Shown piece by piece: positions 43,882 through 53,111 of a DNA stretch of 64,000 bases; position 1 is the stretch's first letter; each line of letters starts with the position of its first letter. Source of the stretch: Bradyrhizobium australiense (GTDB taxonomy: Bacteria > Pseudomonadota > Alphaproteobacteria > Rhizobiales > Xanthobacteraceae); assembly GCF_013114825.1 (NCBI RefSeq), contig NZ_JAAVLX010000007.1, positions 248,001 through 312,000 on the forward strand. The letters run 5' to 3'. Both the position numbers and the translations under genes were made by a program. The notes under the pieces were generated by a model. The model worked only from the letters and a program-made list of their open reading frames with translations, did not search any database and was not told the origin of the DNA.

Positions 43882-44191
43882 GTTCTTTCGCCGGCGAAAA
43901 TTAACAACGCTGTGGGCCTCTCTTACGTTGCATTCCCCGATCGGACCAGCCTGACATTCGTCTGCCAAGCGCCATGTTGACGGCAGAGGTCAGGTAATTC
44001 CTGACCTTCGCAGCCGGCGCTCCCCCTCCCCGAAACGGTCATCCGTGCTTGGGTGGAAGCGTCGCCGTCAGGAGGCCGGCGCGGCATTCGAACGTCAAGA
44101 GAGGTGCTCCCCTCCAATCATCCGGAGGTTGACCGACCGGAAACGCAGTTTCATTTTTCCGGATCGTGCGCCGGCGATTACATCGCGCGCT
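43882..44191. other. Upstream region of the two-component operon
   Basis: About 310 bases without a gene. It contains palindrome copy 4 (43987-44007) and presumably the kinase promoter; no other structure seen. Confidence 0.45.
43987..44007 (-). promoter_or_regulatory. CAGG-N5-CCTG palindrome, copy 4
   Basis: AGGTCAGG-TAATT-CCTGACCT, a perfect 8-bp inverted repeat with a 5-base AT spacer, the best of four copies, about 110 bases upstream of the histidine kinase start. Confidence 0.65.
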
Positions 44192-44373
44192 TCATAGCGC
44201 GTCTATCAGCAACGCCGAGCCGAAGGCCAGAAATACCAGAACGAGCGGAGGGTAGAGCACCAGGGCCGCATTGAACCGCAGGAAGCGGGGGCCGGCCCTT
44301 CCTTGTCGGGCCTGCCGGCATACAATAGCACGGCGCCTATCGCCAACAACGCGACTCCGATGCCGTAGTTCAT
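44192..44373 (-). pseudogene. Small membrane protein, frameshifted
   Basis: ATG at 44373 gives MNYGIGVALLAIGAVLLYAG then RPDKEG. The second helix (RFLRFNAALVLYPPLVLVFL then AFGSALLIDAL) lies in another frame and ends at 44192. One C missing from the five-C run at about 44289-44295 accounts for the break. Restored, it would be a two-helix protein of about 60 residues. Sequence error or decay. Confidence 0.62.
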
Positions 44374-44568
44374 CCTCTGTCCTCTCGACCTGTGCCTCAG
44401 CTTTCGGCTGCAGCGACCTGGCTGGATCAAAGCGCCGATGGCGCTCCTTGTGTTCGCCGCAATAACTACTCGCGGACACGGCGCTTAGGTATCCAGACCA
44501 AGGGACAAGGAAAGATCGGGACTAAAGTCTAACGACCGGCGGAAGGAACATTGACGCGCGGGGGTGAA

Positions 44569-44991
44569 CTACGTCGAATGCACCGCGTGCGGCTCGTCCG
44601 CGTATCGGTGCGCGAGCCACGACGACAGCGCCGCAGGCAGCATGCCTACGATGCCGTAAAGCAGAAACTGCACCGCGCCGGTATCCGGCCCGCGCGAGCC
44701 ATAGAGCAATTCTGATGCGGCAAAACCGATCGCACCCACGATCAGGACCCGCACCAGCGGAGCGATGCGCCTGATGTGACAGAGAATGTCGTCGATGGCG
44801 CCGACCATCAACGCAGGCACGATGCCGAACAGATAGCTATATTGCAGCGTCTTAACGAACGCGCCGAGAAATTTTCCGATCTCCGACCAGTTGGTGGCGG
44901 TCCAGTAGCCCGAGGCCACCGTGGTCGCGAACAACATCAGGAATCCGCCGACGAACGGCCCGATAGCTCCGAAGATCAGATAGCGTTTCAT
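44569..44991 (-). CDS. Four-helix hypothetical membrane protein
   Basis: A 140-residue inner-membrane protein with four helices (about 4-26, 46-66, 82-104 and 110-130), starting MKRYLIFGAIGPFVGGFLML. The ATG at 44991 follows GGAGGCAGTTCC; the frame is open 14 codons upstream. Possibly the DUF5413 family (from memory, unverified). Monocistronic. Confidence 0.65.
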   Translation of the reverse strand: MKRYLIFGAIGPFVGGFLMLFATTVASGYWTATNWSEIGKFLGAFVKTLQYSYLFGIVPALMVGAIDDILCHIRRIAPLVRVLIVGAIGFAASELLYGSRGPDTGAVQFLLYGIVGMLPAALSSWLAHRYADEPHAVHST

Positions 44992-45395
44992 GGAACTGCC
45001 TCCTGCGCTGCCTTCCCCATTACAGCAGCTCAACGACCAAGTAAATTTGTCCGGTTCGCCTGCCCATTACGCGAGAATTGCCGACAGCACCAGCATCTGA
45101 ATCGGGGTTGCGCCGAGGGCGGATGAACGAACGTTCAGCAATATGAAAGCGGCCGGACATAAGGCCAAAGCAACTTCCGCTCGGTTTCGGACTTATTGCT
45201 GATGGGAAAAACTGGCAGAGCCATGAGGCCCCCCGGAAGGGAGCCATGGTTGGCAACAATCGATCGGCTGGAAAGTTGTTAGGCCAGCAGGTTCCCGCTC
45301 GCGATGGCGCAGAATGCCTGCGATCGCAATTGCGAGCTAGTTTGGAACGCGTAAGGCGGCATTGCCGTAATGCGAGAACCATAGAGGACTCTTCG
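44992..45395. other. Divergent spacer upstream of the trehalose synthase gene
   Basis: About 400 bases between divergent genes. Apart from the EcfG-like promoter near its right end, nothing convincing is seen. Confidence 0.4.
45344..45370 (+). promoter_or_regulatory. EcfG-like promoter of the treT-like gene
   Basis: GGAAC-N17-CGTAA, close to the general-stress sigma factor EcfG consensus GGAAC-N16/17-CGTT, ending 26 bases before the ATG. The -10 element has one mismatch. Trehalose genes belong to the EcfG regulon in rhizobia, which fits. Confidence 0.45.
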
Positions 45396-46637
45396 ATGTC
45401 CATGCTCACTTCCGCCGTTCAACGCTCCACGCTCGGGCTGCATACGCTCGAACAGTACGAGCCGCTCATCGGCACTCCGACGGTCGAGCGCATCGCGGCG
45501 AAGGCCGATCGGGTGCGTACGATGCGTGTCGCCCATATCAGTTCGACGTTCTACGGCGGAGGTGTCACCGAACTGCTCACGCCGCTCACGCTGATGATGA
45601 ATGCGAGCGGCATCGAAACCGACTGGCATTTGATTCAGGGAACGCCGGGCTTCTTTGGTTGCACGAAGAAACTGCACAATACGCTGCAGGGCACCAGCTC
45701 GGAATTTTCCGACGCTGAAAAGACGATCTACGAACAGGTCGTGTTCGAAAATGCCACGCGGCTTCATCTCGACGACTGCGACGCGGTCGTCGTGCATGAT
45801 CCCCAGCCTCTGCCGCTCATCACGCATTTTTCCGATCGGGAAATGCCGTGGCTCTGGCAATGTCACGTCGATCTGTCGTCGCCGCACGCCTCGGTGTGGA
45901 GCTATCTGCGCCAATTTATCGAGCAATATAACGCAGCTATCTTCTCGCTACCGGAATACGGCCAGGATCTTCAGGTCGGTCAGCATTTCGTCACCCCGGC
46001 GATCGATCCGTTCTCTGCGAAGAACCGGGAGCTGTCGGACCGGGAGAGACGAGAATTCCTCGGCAATTATAAGATTCCGACGGATCGCCCCTTGGTGACG
46101 CAGATTTCCAGGTTCGACCGATGGAAAGACCCGATGGGCGTGATTGAGGCCTTCCGCAAGGCGAGAGAACAGGTCGATTGCACGCTCGTGCTCGTCGGCA
46201 ATAATGCCTCCGACGATCCCGAGGGCGGGAAAATCCTCGAGACGATCGAGAGCGTCGCCGATGAAAGCATCATTGTTCTCAGCGTCGACGATCCAACCCT
46301 GGTGAACGCGCTGCAGCGCTCTGCCGCCGTGGTCCTGCAGAAGTCGATCCGCGAAGGCTTCGGCCTCACCGTCACCGAGGCAATGTGGAAGGGCGCCGCC
46401 GTCATCGGTGGCGACGTGGGAGGCATCCGGCACCAGATCAAGGACGGATGGAACGGATTTCTGGTGAACACGCCCGATCAGGCGGCCGCAAGAATCGTCC
46501 AGCTTGTGAAGCATCCGAGACTGCGGGAGGAGCTCGGTGCGCGGGCGAAAGAAAGCGTGCGGCAGAACTTTTTGATGAGCCGACTATTAGAGGATTGGCT
46601 CGACCTGTTGTCCAAATACGAACGGCCGGTGACCTGA
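45396..46637 (+). CDS. GT4 glycosyltransferase, trehalose synthase TreT-like
   Basis: A 413-residue retaining GT-B glycosyltransferase. The N-terminal block HISSTFYGGGVTELLTPLTL, then GIETDWHLIQGTPGFFGCTKKLHNTLQG, is the signature of the TreT/trehalose-phosphorylase branch, which couples NDP-glucose and glucose to trehalose. The C-terminal domain has QISRFDRWKDPMGVIEAF and the nucleotide-sugar motif SIREGFGLTVTEAMWKGAAVIGG (E-x7-E). The ATG at 45396 fits the family and follows AGAGGACT. Cytoplasmic; a role in osmotic or desiccation tolerance is inferred. A second GT4 gene follows after 44 bases. Confidence 0.8.
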   Translation: MSMLTSAVQRSTLGLHTLEQYEPLIGTPTVERIAAKADRVRTMRVAHISSTFYGGGVTELLTPLTLMMNASGIETDWHLIQGTPGFFGCTKKLHNTLQGTSSEFSDAEKTIYEQVVFENATRLHLDDCDAVVVHDPQPLPLITHFSDREMPWLWQCHVDLSSPHASVWSYLRQFIEQYNAAIFSLPEYGQDLQVGQHFVTPAIDPFSAKNRELSDRERREFLGNYKIPTDRPLVTQISRFDRWKDPMGVIEAFRKAREQVDCTLVLVGNNASDDPEGGKILETIESVADESIIVLSVDDPTLVNALQRSAAVVLQKSIREGFGLTVTEAMWKGAAVIGGDVGGIRHQIKDGWNGFLVNTPDQAAARIVQLVKHPRLREELGARAKESVRQNFLMSRLLEDWLDLLSKYERPVT

Positions 46638-46681
46638 CGGTGTGAGTTCGATAGCCCCGGCATCTCGATAATGGAAAGCCG

Positions 46682-47731
46682 ATGCGGATTGCCCAGATAG
46701 CGCCTCTGGCCGAAAGCGTTCCCCCCAGGCTTTACGGCGGCACCGAGCGCGTGGTGGCGTGGCTGATCGATGAGCTGGTAAGCCTGGGACATGAGGTGAC
46801 GCTGTTTGCCAGCGGGGACTCGGCAACGTCAGCCCGGCTTCATGCGGTTTGGCCTCGGGCGCTCCGCCTAGGCCGCCCGCGCACCGACCCGATGGTTGCA
46901 CAGGCGGCGTTACTGGAAGCGGTAGCCCGCAATGCGACCGAATTCGATGTCATTCACGCGCATATCGATTGGCTGCACCTGCCGCTCCTGAGCCGGCTTG
47001 GCGTCCCGTTTCTGACCACGTGCCATGGGCGCATGGACTTGCCTGGCTTTCCGGACGTGGTCCGTCATTTTCCCGACGCGCCGTTCGTGTCGATCTCGGA
47101 CAATCAGCGCACGCCCTTGAGTGACGCCAACTGGATCGGCACCATTTATCATGGCTTGCCGGCCGACCTGTTTCGACCTTCGTTCGAGGCCGGCTCCTAC
47201 CTTGCCTTCCTCGGCCGGCTGACGGCGGAAAAAGGACCGGAAGCCGCCATCCGGATCGCGCGCGCGGCCAAAATGCCGCTTCGTATCGCCGCAAAGGTGC
47301 CGCGCGGGGACAGAAGCTATTTCAAGGAACAACTCGAGCCGCAGATCGATGGCGAGCAGGTCCAACTCACCGGTGAGGTCAATGATGACGCGAAGCGGCA
47401 GTTTCTGGCAGGCGCTGCGGCGCTGTTGTTTCCGATCGATTGGCCAGAACCGTTCGGACTTGTCATGATCGAGGCCATGGCGTGCGGCACGCCCGTCATC
47501 GCGTTCAAATCAGGCTCCGTGCCCGAAGTGATCGACAACGGCATTACCGGCTTTGTCGTAACGGACGAAGCGGAGGCGGTCGAAGCGATCGGACGGCTGT
47601 CCGAACTCGATCGAAGCCAGGTGCGCAGGCATTTCGAGAAGAGGTTTACCGCAAGGCGGATGGCAGAAGAATACCTTCGCCACTACACGGCACTCGCCCG
47701 CAACCGCGCCAGCGAAGCCATCCCGGCATGA
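46682..47731 (+). CDS. GT4-family glycosyltransferase
   Basis: A 349-residue GT-B glycosyltransferase: PPRLYGGTERVVAWLIDELVSLGHEVTLFASGDS at the start, the acceptor-side DVIHAHIDWLHLPL, FLGRLTAEKGPEAAIRIA in the hinge, and the donor-binding DWPEPFGLVMIEAMACGTPVIAFKSGSVPEVI. Donor and acceptor are unknown. It is co-directional with the TreT-like gene and probably in one stress-induced operon. Confidence 0.85.
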   Translation: MRIAQIAPLAESVPPRLYGGTERVVAWLIDELVSLGHEVTLFASGDSATSARLHAVWPRALRLGRPRTDPMVAQAALLEAVARNATEFDVIHAHIDWLHLPLLSRLGVPFLTTCHGRMDLPGFPDVVRHFPDAPFVSISDNQRTPLSDANWIGTIYHGLPADLFRPSFEAGSYLAFLGRLTAEKGPEAAIRIARAAKMPLRIAAKVPRGDRSYFKEQLEPQIDGEQVQLTGEVNDDAKRQFLAGAAALLFPIDWPEPFGLVMIEAMACGTPVIAFKSGSVPEVIDNGITGFVVTDEAEAVEAIGRLSELDRSQVRRHFEKRFTARRMAEEYLRHYTALARNRASEAIPA

Positions 47732-47800
47732 GGCGGCGGCCCTGGTGATATGGACGAGCCGCATGCGAACCTGGTGCGCGCCGTGTGTGAGCCGATCGAT

Positions 47801-48916
47801 TTACCTTCTACCGGCGGCCGGCGCAGGCTCGTTGTTCTTTGCAAGGATACGGTCGGAGCCGAAACGAATCGTCCATTGCGCCACCGACAGCAGTAGCGAT
47901 TCATAGATCGCCACGCATTGCTCGAGTTCCCGGTCCGTGGATGGCGGACAGCCAGGCCGGTTGCGGACGATCATCGTCGTCGTCGACCAGCTCAGCCGGG
48001 CGGCCTTGCAGGCGACGATCAGTCCATACACCCGGTCGGGCTCCAGCAGGGGTTCGATGGCCTCGATCTTGACGTCGGCTTTCAGGGCCAGCGCTGCAAC
48101 GACGTGGGGATATTCACCCCTCACCGCAAACCGGTTCACGATTGAATCGTTGAGCTTGCCCGTGCGATTGAGCGCAACGACTTCGCCTTGCGCCTTTGTA
48201 TAGTCAATCGCCTTCCGGGCCGCGCCGCCCTGTCCGGCGGCCGCCGCAACAGGACCTTTGGCTTTCTCCCGCACGACAGGTCGCGACGCCGTCAGGAACC
48301 GCGCGCGGACCACGTCGGCAACTCTGTCCAGAAGCTCCCGCAGCAGGCTGCCGGGAATGTCCAATCGAAGGCCGAGCTTTTCCGCGAGGACTTCGTCACG
48401 CTCAGCCCGTCCCACCAGCGTCGCGTAGCCGCATTCGGAAAAACGCGCGCCGGCGTTGCGCGCGAGCGCGTTCGAGACGTTGACATCGCCAAATCGCATC
48501 AGCGCATCCGTCAGCGCCTCGTTGAGGGACTTTCTGTCTGATATCGCCAGCAAATGGTGCTGGCTGCGGCTTTTGACGATTTCAAGCAGGTCGGCTTCCA
48601 CCAGGCAGTTCGAGCATCTCAGAACCGGCGCCGCCAGCAAGTGGTTTTCGTGAAACGCAAGCTTGCGGATGGTCTGACGCGGGGCTCGGTCGATGGTGGA
48701 AAGGGCTTCGCTGAGCTGAACCACGGCTTTAGCCTCCACCCGCTCGATCAGGTGGGCGAGGACGCCATCGACGGCCGCGATCTGCGAGTCACCGAGGCGA
48801 TCAACATTGGACAGAAACAGGTCCGTCACCTCACCGAAAATTCGGGCGTCGTGCTCGGGCCCCTCCCTCTCGGCGCCATTCAATTCCGCGCGCAGATTAG
48901 ACGATGCGGCAGGCAT
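47801..48916 (-). CDS. DUF2336 domain-containing protein
   Basis: A 371-residue cytoplasmic protein, mostly alpha-helical with HEAT-like repeats (FLSNVDRLGDSQIAAVDGVLAHLIERVE; LSTIDRAPRQTIRKLAFHENHLLAAPVL; ISDRKSLNEALTDALMRFGDVNVSNALARN), which is the DUF2336 pattern of alphaproteobacteria. The C-terminal third (FAVRGEYPHVVAALALKADVKIEAIEPLL; ARLSWSTTTMIV) is also family-typical. Function unknown. Convergent with the glycosyltransferase gene. Confidence 0.82.
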   Translation of the reverse strand: MPAASSNLRAELNGAEREGPEHDARIFGEVTDLFLSNVDRLGDSQIAAVDGVLAHLIERVEAKAVVQLSEALSTIDRAPRQTIRKLAFHENHLLAAPVLRCSNCLVEADLLEIVKSRSQHHLLAISDRKSLNEALTDALMRFGDVNVSNALARNAGARFSECGYATLVGRAERDEVLAEKLGLRLDIPGSLLRELLDRVADVVRARFLTASRPVVREKAKGPVAAAAGQGGAARKAIDYTKAQGEVVALNRTGKLNDSIVNRFAVRGEYPHVVAALALKADVKIEAIEPLLEPDRVYGLIVACKAARLSWSTTTMIVRNRPGCPPSTDRELEQCVAIYESLLLSVAQWTIRFGSDRILAKNNEPAPAAGRR

Positions 48917-49709
48917 GGCTATGCCGCCTCCGGCCGGATCGTGCCGGCTCGCCGCGTCACCTTGCGCTCCACAGCGCGGATGGCCGGCATCTTCGTGGAT
49001 CTATCGGCAAAGCCTTGAACATGCATTTGAGTGCCATTCGACAGGCCGGTTTCGGCAGCCTTTTCACTTCAGCGACAGCAATGAGACGGGTGCGAGCATA
49101 GCCGCTGATCGTACTCAGCCTTCCCTAACGGGTGGTTGTTCCGGAACCCTGGTTATCCGCATTTTTACGTACTTCGAGGTACAGGCGGGCCTAAACCATC
49201 TGCCGGGCGTTCTGGCCGATCGGCTTCGGGACGCCTCATGATCACAGAAGTCATGGTTGCCGTATCATGAACAGGGTGGCCGCGAATGACGTTTCGGCGC
49301 GGCGACCCCCTGCTGCTCCCGCGCCGTTGCACGCCCGTTCGCGAGGCGGCCCGTTCGATCACGGCTGATCCTCGCCCAGAGCCGCGCGTCTGCTCCTTCT
49401 CCGGAACCATCGAGCTGACACAAGGAGCGCAACGTCAAAACCGAACTCAGCGCTTTCTCTGCGCTTCGCTCGACGTGGCGCGCTCGCAACAGTCCAGGAA
49501 GTGTTATCGCGAGCCATTGCAGCTTCGCAGCGTTAGCGCATAATTCACTTTGGACGGCGCAGCACTTTTGATTCGAACATCGGCAGAAATCGAGCAACCA
49601 CACCGGGCGACTCCCGCGTGATGGATGACGCGTGCGGCAGCGCAAACCGCGTGCAGCGCCCCCAGTGAACAGCGGCCAGCACCGCGCACAACCCTTGGGG
49701 ACCGGCTCA
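48917..49709. other. Long non-coding spacer
   Basis: Nearly 800 bases without a supported gene. Frames on both strands lack ribosome binding sites and protein-like composition. I see no terminator, tRNA or clear repeat; part may be decayed gene sequence. Confidence 0.35.
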
Positions 49710-49979
49710 ATGACCATCCATCATACAAGCAAGATCGCACTTCTCTTCGCCATCGCTCTCGCAGTAACGACGCTTTCCGCACGCCCAAGCCTCGCCTTCT
49801 CGTCGGAGGCGCAGCAGATGTGCACCGGCGACGCCATGCGGTTATGCGGCCACGAAGTCCCCAACATTCCGAGAATCACCGCCTGCATGGCCAGGAACCG
49901 CGCACATGTCAGTCCAGGCTGCCGTGCCGTGATGGAGCGCGAAGCCGCCGCGCGGAGGCGAGCCGCCGCCACGGAGTGA
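49710..49979 (+). CDS. Small secreted cysteine-rich protein
   Basis: An 89-residue protein with signal peptide (KIALLFAIALAVTTLSARPSLA) and a mature domain with four Cys in the order CTGDAMRLCGHEVPNIPRITACMARNRAHVSPGCRAVM-like spacing (C-x7-C-x14-C-x11-C), a pattern repeated in many Bradyrhizobium secreted proteins and resembling a single Cys-rich GLG1-type repeat. The ATG at 49710 begins the signal peptide. Followed by a strong terminator. Function unknown. Confidence 0.7.
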   Translation: MTIHHTSKIALLFAIALAVTTLSARPSLAFSSEAQQMCTGDAMRLCGHEVPNIPRITACMARNRAHVSPGCRAVMEREAAARRRAAATE

Positions 49980-50010
49980 CCGGCCGCTTCGCCGGAAGAC
50001 GAACGCAAAG

Positions 50011-50049
50011 CGGCCCCAGCAGAGCTGCGTGCAACCCTGGGGCCGTTTT
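50011..50049 (+). terminator. Rho-independent terminator
   Basis: A 9-bp stem CGGCCCCAG / CTGGGGCCG with a 17-base loop, then TTTTCTT, 31 bases after the secreted protein stop. Confidence 0.8.
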
Positions 50050-50142
50050 CTTGGACTGTTTCGCTACGCCGGCGGCGATCAATTTCCCGGCGCGGCCGAG
50101 ATCAGCTCAGGCTTGAGCGCACATCAGCGGCGGTCTCCGCAG

Positions 50143-51750
50143 CTACTCCCCCCAGGTCGCGAACGCGTCGTTGAACGCGCGTTCGCCGGGGGAGCCCTTT
50201 TCGATCGCGATAATGGCGCGGCGCTGGTTGACGTAGACCAGCGGCACGTCGAACCAGGAGCGCTCCTTCAGGAGCTGCAAATTGCGGGCGCGGTCGGAAT
50301 CGACGTTGGAGAGGCCGACCAGGAAGAAGCCGTCGGTGACCTTCACGGCGAGGCCGGCCAGCGGCGTGCCGCGCGCCTGCTCGTTGGACTTCATCAAGAT
50401 GCCCGGCACGTTGCCGACGCCGCCGCCGGAAAAATCCTGCGGCAGGATGAAGGTCAATTCCGCGGTGTGGCTCGCCGGCAGCGAGGTATCGGTGTTGCGG
50501 CGGAACGACATCGTCATCTTGAACTTGCGGTCGGGAATCTCGATATCGGCGCGCACGGCGATATCCGGCTTCTGGTTGCCGCTCGCCTTGACCGGTTCGG
50601 TGCGCCAGATCACCGAGCCGACATATTGCTTGCCCTTGGGATCGGACGGGTCCTCGTCATACAGCACGACGCGCTGCGCCACCGGCGCCACGTTCTCGCT
50701 CGACGACAGCTGGCCGACACGGTCGGGAATCTTCGGGCGCGACTGCGGCGCGGCCGAATCCTTCGGCGCTTCCACGAGCGAGGAGGATTTGAACAGGCCG
50801 CTCACGGCTGTCACGACCGACTTGCCCCACAGAATGCCGGCACCGACCAGAATGAGCACGATGCCGACCGCGATTGCGCTCTTGAACGGAAACCCGGCGC
50901 CCGCGCGGGCGCGCTTTTTCGGGGGCTCGCGATCCTGCGCGAGACGCGGACGATCGCGCAGCGGCGGCGGCGCGTAGCGGTCGGCTTCCGCCTGCGATTC
51001 GTCATACGAATAGGGAGCCTCGGGATCGGCGCCGCGGTCTTCCATGCTCGGCTCGAGCCGGTCGAATTCCGGCGAGGGCGACGGCACGTTGGCGTAGGTC
51101 TTTCGCGCGTTGCGGTTGGCCTGCGCCGCGGCGCGGCCGAGATCGTCGGCGTCGGCCGCGATATCGCGGAAGCCGCGCATGCCGGGCGGCTGCGGCGGCA
51201 TCGGCGGCGCGCCGTTGTCGGGCCCGCGGCGGGCAGCGCCGCCGCGCTCGCGGGGCGGCGGCGGCGCGCCATCCTGTGTCGGAATCTGCGGCGGGCGCGG
51301 CGCGCCGGCCGGCGGTGCGTCGGCGCGCAGATTGCGCGGCGGGCGTGGCTCATCCTGGCCAAGCGGCGGACGGCCCTCGCGCGAGGGGGGTTGAGAAGGC
51401 GGACGCTGGCGCAGCGTGCCCGGCGGCGACGAGGCAGAAGCGGACGCCGCTTCCGCTGGGCGGGCATTGGCGCGGCGGAAGGCATCGCCGCCGCGCGCAG
51501 CCGCGCCACCGCCAGGCCTGGATGCCTCGCGGGCGCGCTGGGCGGCTTCCGATTCGACCTTGCGCACGGCCTCTTCCAGCGACAGCCGCTCGCGGGTGAT
51601 TTCAGATTCGGAAAGCGGCGGCTGGACACTGCGCAATTGGGCGATCAGCGCGGTGCGCGCCCGCTCATAGAGCGCACGGCGGCTCTCGCCTGGAGCATTG
51701 GGGTCCAGGCCGGCGATAGCGCGTGCGATCAGCGGGTAATAATCAGCCAT
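50143..51750 (-). CDS. Proline-rich single-pass membrane protein
   Basis: A 535-residue protein in four parts. The N-terminal helical region (MADYYPLIARAIAGLDPNAPGESRRALYERARTALI... to about 80) is conserved in Bradyrhizobium. A low-complexity Pro/Arg/Ala segment spans about 80-280, followed by one membrane helix (FPFKSAIAVGIVLILVGAGILWG, about 283-305). The extracytoplasmic C-terminal domain (about 340-535) contains VLYDEDPSDPKGKQYVGSVIWR and SWFDVPLVYVNQRRAIIAIEKG. It lies 35 bases downstream of purA on the same strand. Function unknown. Confidence 0.75.
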   Translation of the reverse strand: MADYYPLIARAIAGLDPNAPGESRRALYERARTALIAQLRSVQPPLSESEITRERLSLEEAVRKVESEAAQRAREASRPGGGAAARGGDAFRRANARPAEAASASASSPPGTLRQRPPSQPPSREGRPPLGQDEPRPPRNLRADAPPAGAPRPPQIPTQDGAPPPPRERGGAARRGPDNGAPPMPPQPPGMRGFRDIAADADDLGRAAAQANRNARKTYANVPSPSPEFDRLEPSMEDRGADPEAPYSYDESQAEADRYAPPPLRDRPRLAQDREPPKKRARAGAGFPFKSAIAVGIVLILVGAGILWGKSVVTAVSGLFKSSSLVEAPKDSAAPQSRPKIPDRVGQLSSSENVAPVAQRVVLYDEDPSDPKGKQYVGSVIWRTEPVKASGNQKPDIAVRADIEIPDRKFKMTMSFRRNTDTSLPASHTAELTFILPQDFSGGGVGNVPGILMKSNEQARGTPLAGLAVKVTDGFFLVGLSNVDSDRARNLQLLKERSWFDVPLVYVNQRRAIIAIEKGSPGERAFNDAFATWGE

Positions 51751-51785
51751 ATCTCTTCAATAGTGCGGGCGACAGTAACATCCCG

Positions 51786-53078
51786 TTAAGCCTCAAACGG
51801 GTTCTGCACCAGGATAGTATCCTCGCGTTCGGGGCTGGTGGAAAGCAATGCAATCGGACAACCCACGAGTTCCTCGACCCGGCGGACATATTTAATGGCC
51901 TGGGCCGGCAGATCCGCCCAGGAACGGGCATTGGCGGTCGGCTCCTTCCAGCCTTCGATGGTCTCATAGACCGGCACTACCCGGCCCTGCGCGCCCTCCC
52001 CCGCCGGCAGATGATCGATTTCCTTGCCGTCCAGCATATAGCCGGTGCAGACCTCGATGGTGTCGAAGCCGTCGAGAATGTCGAGCTTTGTGAGCGCCAG
52101 ACCGGTGATGCCGCAGGTGCGGACGGTTTGCCGCACCAGGGCGGCATCGAACCAGCCGCAGCGGCGCTTGCGCCCGGTATTGACGCCGAATTCCTTGCCG
52201 CGACGACCGATCTCCTCGCCGATCTCATTATTCAGTTCGGTCGGGAACGGCCCCTGGCCGACGCGGGTCGTATAGGCCTTGCAGATCCCGAGCACATAGC
52301 CGACCGCGCCCGGGCCCATGCCGGTGCCGGTCGCCGCCTGCGCCGCCACCGTGTTGGACGAGGTGACGTAAGGATAGGTCCCGTGGTCGACATCGAGCAG
52401 CGCACCCTGCGCGCCCTCGAACAGGATGCGCTTGCCCTCGCGGCGTTTGAGATCGAGCAGCCGCCACACCGTCTCCGCATAGGGCAACAGTTTTGGCGCC
52501 AGCGCGGTGAGCTCTTTCAGAATGCCGATGCCGTCGATCTCCTCGAGATTGAGGCCGCGGCGTAGCGCATTGTGGTGCGCAAGCAGGCGATCGATCTTGT
52601 GCGGCAGCGTGTCGAGATCGGCCAAGTCCATCAGGCGAATCGCGCGGCGGCCGACCTTGTCCTCATAGGCCGGGCCGATGCCGCGGCGCGTGGTGCCGAT
52701 CGCGGTGTTGGCGTTGGAGGATTCGCGCAAGGCATCGAGCTCGCGGTGCAGCGGCAGGATCAGCGTAACGTTCTCGGCGATACGCAGGTTTTCCGGGCTG
52801 ATGGCGACGCCCTGCCCCTTCAGCTTTGCAATTTCATCGAGGAAGGCTTGCGGATCGAACACCACGCCATTGCCGATCACGGCAAGCTTTGAGGGCCGCA
52901 GCACGCCGGACGGCAATAGCGCGAGCTTGTAGGTCTCGCCATTGATGACGAGCGTATGGCCGGCATTATGGCCGCCCTGGAAGCGCACGACGATATCGGC
53001 CTGCTCCGACAACCAGTCGACGATCTTGCCCTTCCCCTCGTCGCCCCATTGGGCACCGACGACGACAACATTGGCCAT
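51786..53078 (-). CDS. purA: Adenylosuccinate synthetase
   Basis: First committed step of AMP synthesis from IMP (IMP + Asp + GTP to adenylosuccinate). The 430-residue product has the GTP P-loop GDEGKGKI at 12-19, QGGHNAGHT, GTTRRGIGPAYEDK, FEGAQGALLDVDHGTYPYVTSSN and RKRRCGWFD, all family hallmarks. The ATG at 53078 gives the standard length; the open frame upstream is repeat sequence. Confidence 0.97.
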   Translation of the reverse strand: MANVVVVGAQWGDEGKGKIVDWLSEQADIVVRFQGGHNAGHTLVINGETYKLALLPSGVLRPSKLAVIGNGVVFDPQAFLDEIAKLKGQGVAISPENLRIAENVTLILPLHRELDALRESSNANTAIGTTRRGIGPAYEDKVGRRAIRLMDLADLDTLPHKIDRLLAHHNALRRGLNLEEIDGIGILKELTALAPKLLPYAETVWRLLDLKRREGKRILFEGAQGALLDVDHGTYPYVTSSNTVAAQAATGTGMGPGAVGYVLGICKAYTTRVGQGPFPTELNNEIGEEIGRRGKEFGVNTGRKRRCGWFDAALVRQTVRTCGITGLALTKLDILDGFDTIEVCTGYMLDGKEIDHLPAGEGAQGRVVPVYETIEGWKEPTANARSWADLPAQAIKYVRRVEELVGCPIALLSTSPEREDTILVQNPFEA

Positions 53079-53111
53079 TTCTAAGGTGTTCCCTGCAATC
53101 TGGTGGTCCCA

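Noticed and set aside
44546..44570. A GGAAC sequence as another EcfG promoter
   Set aside because: No CGTT at the right distance and the nearby gene is on the opposite strand.
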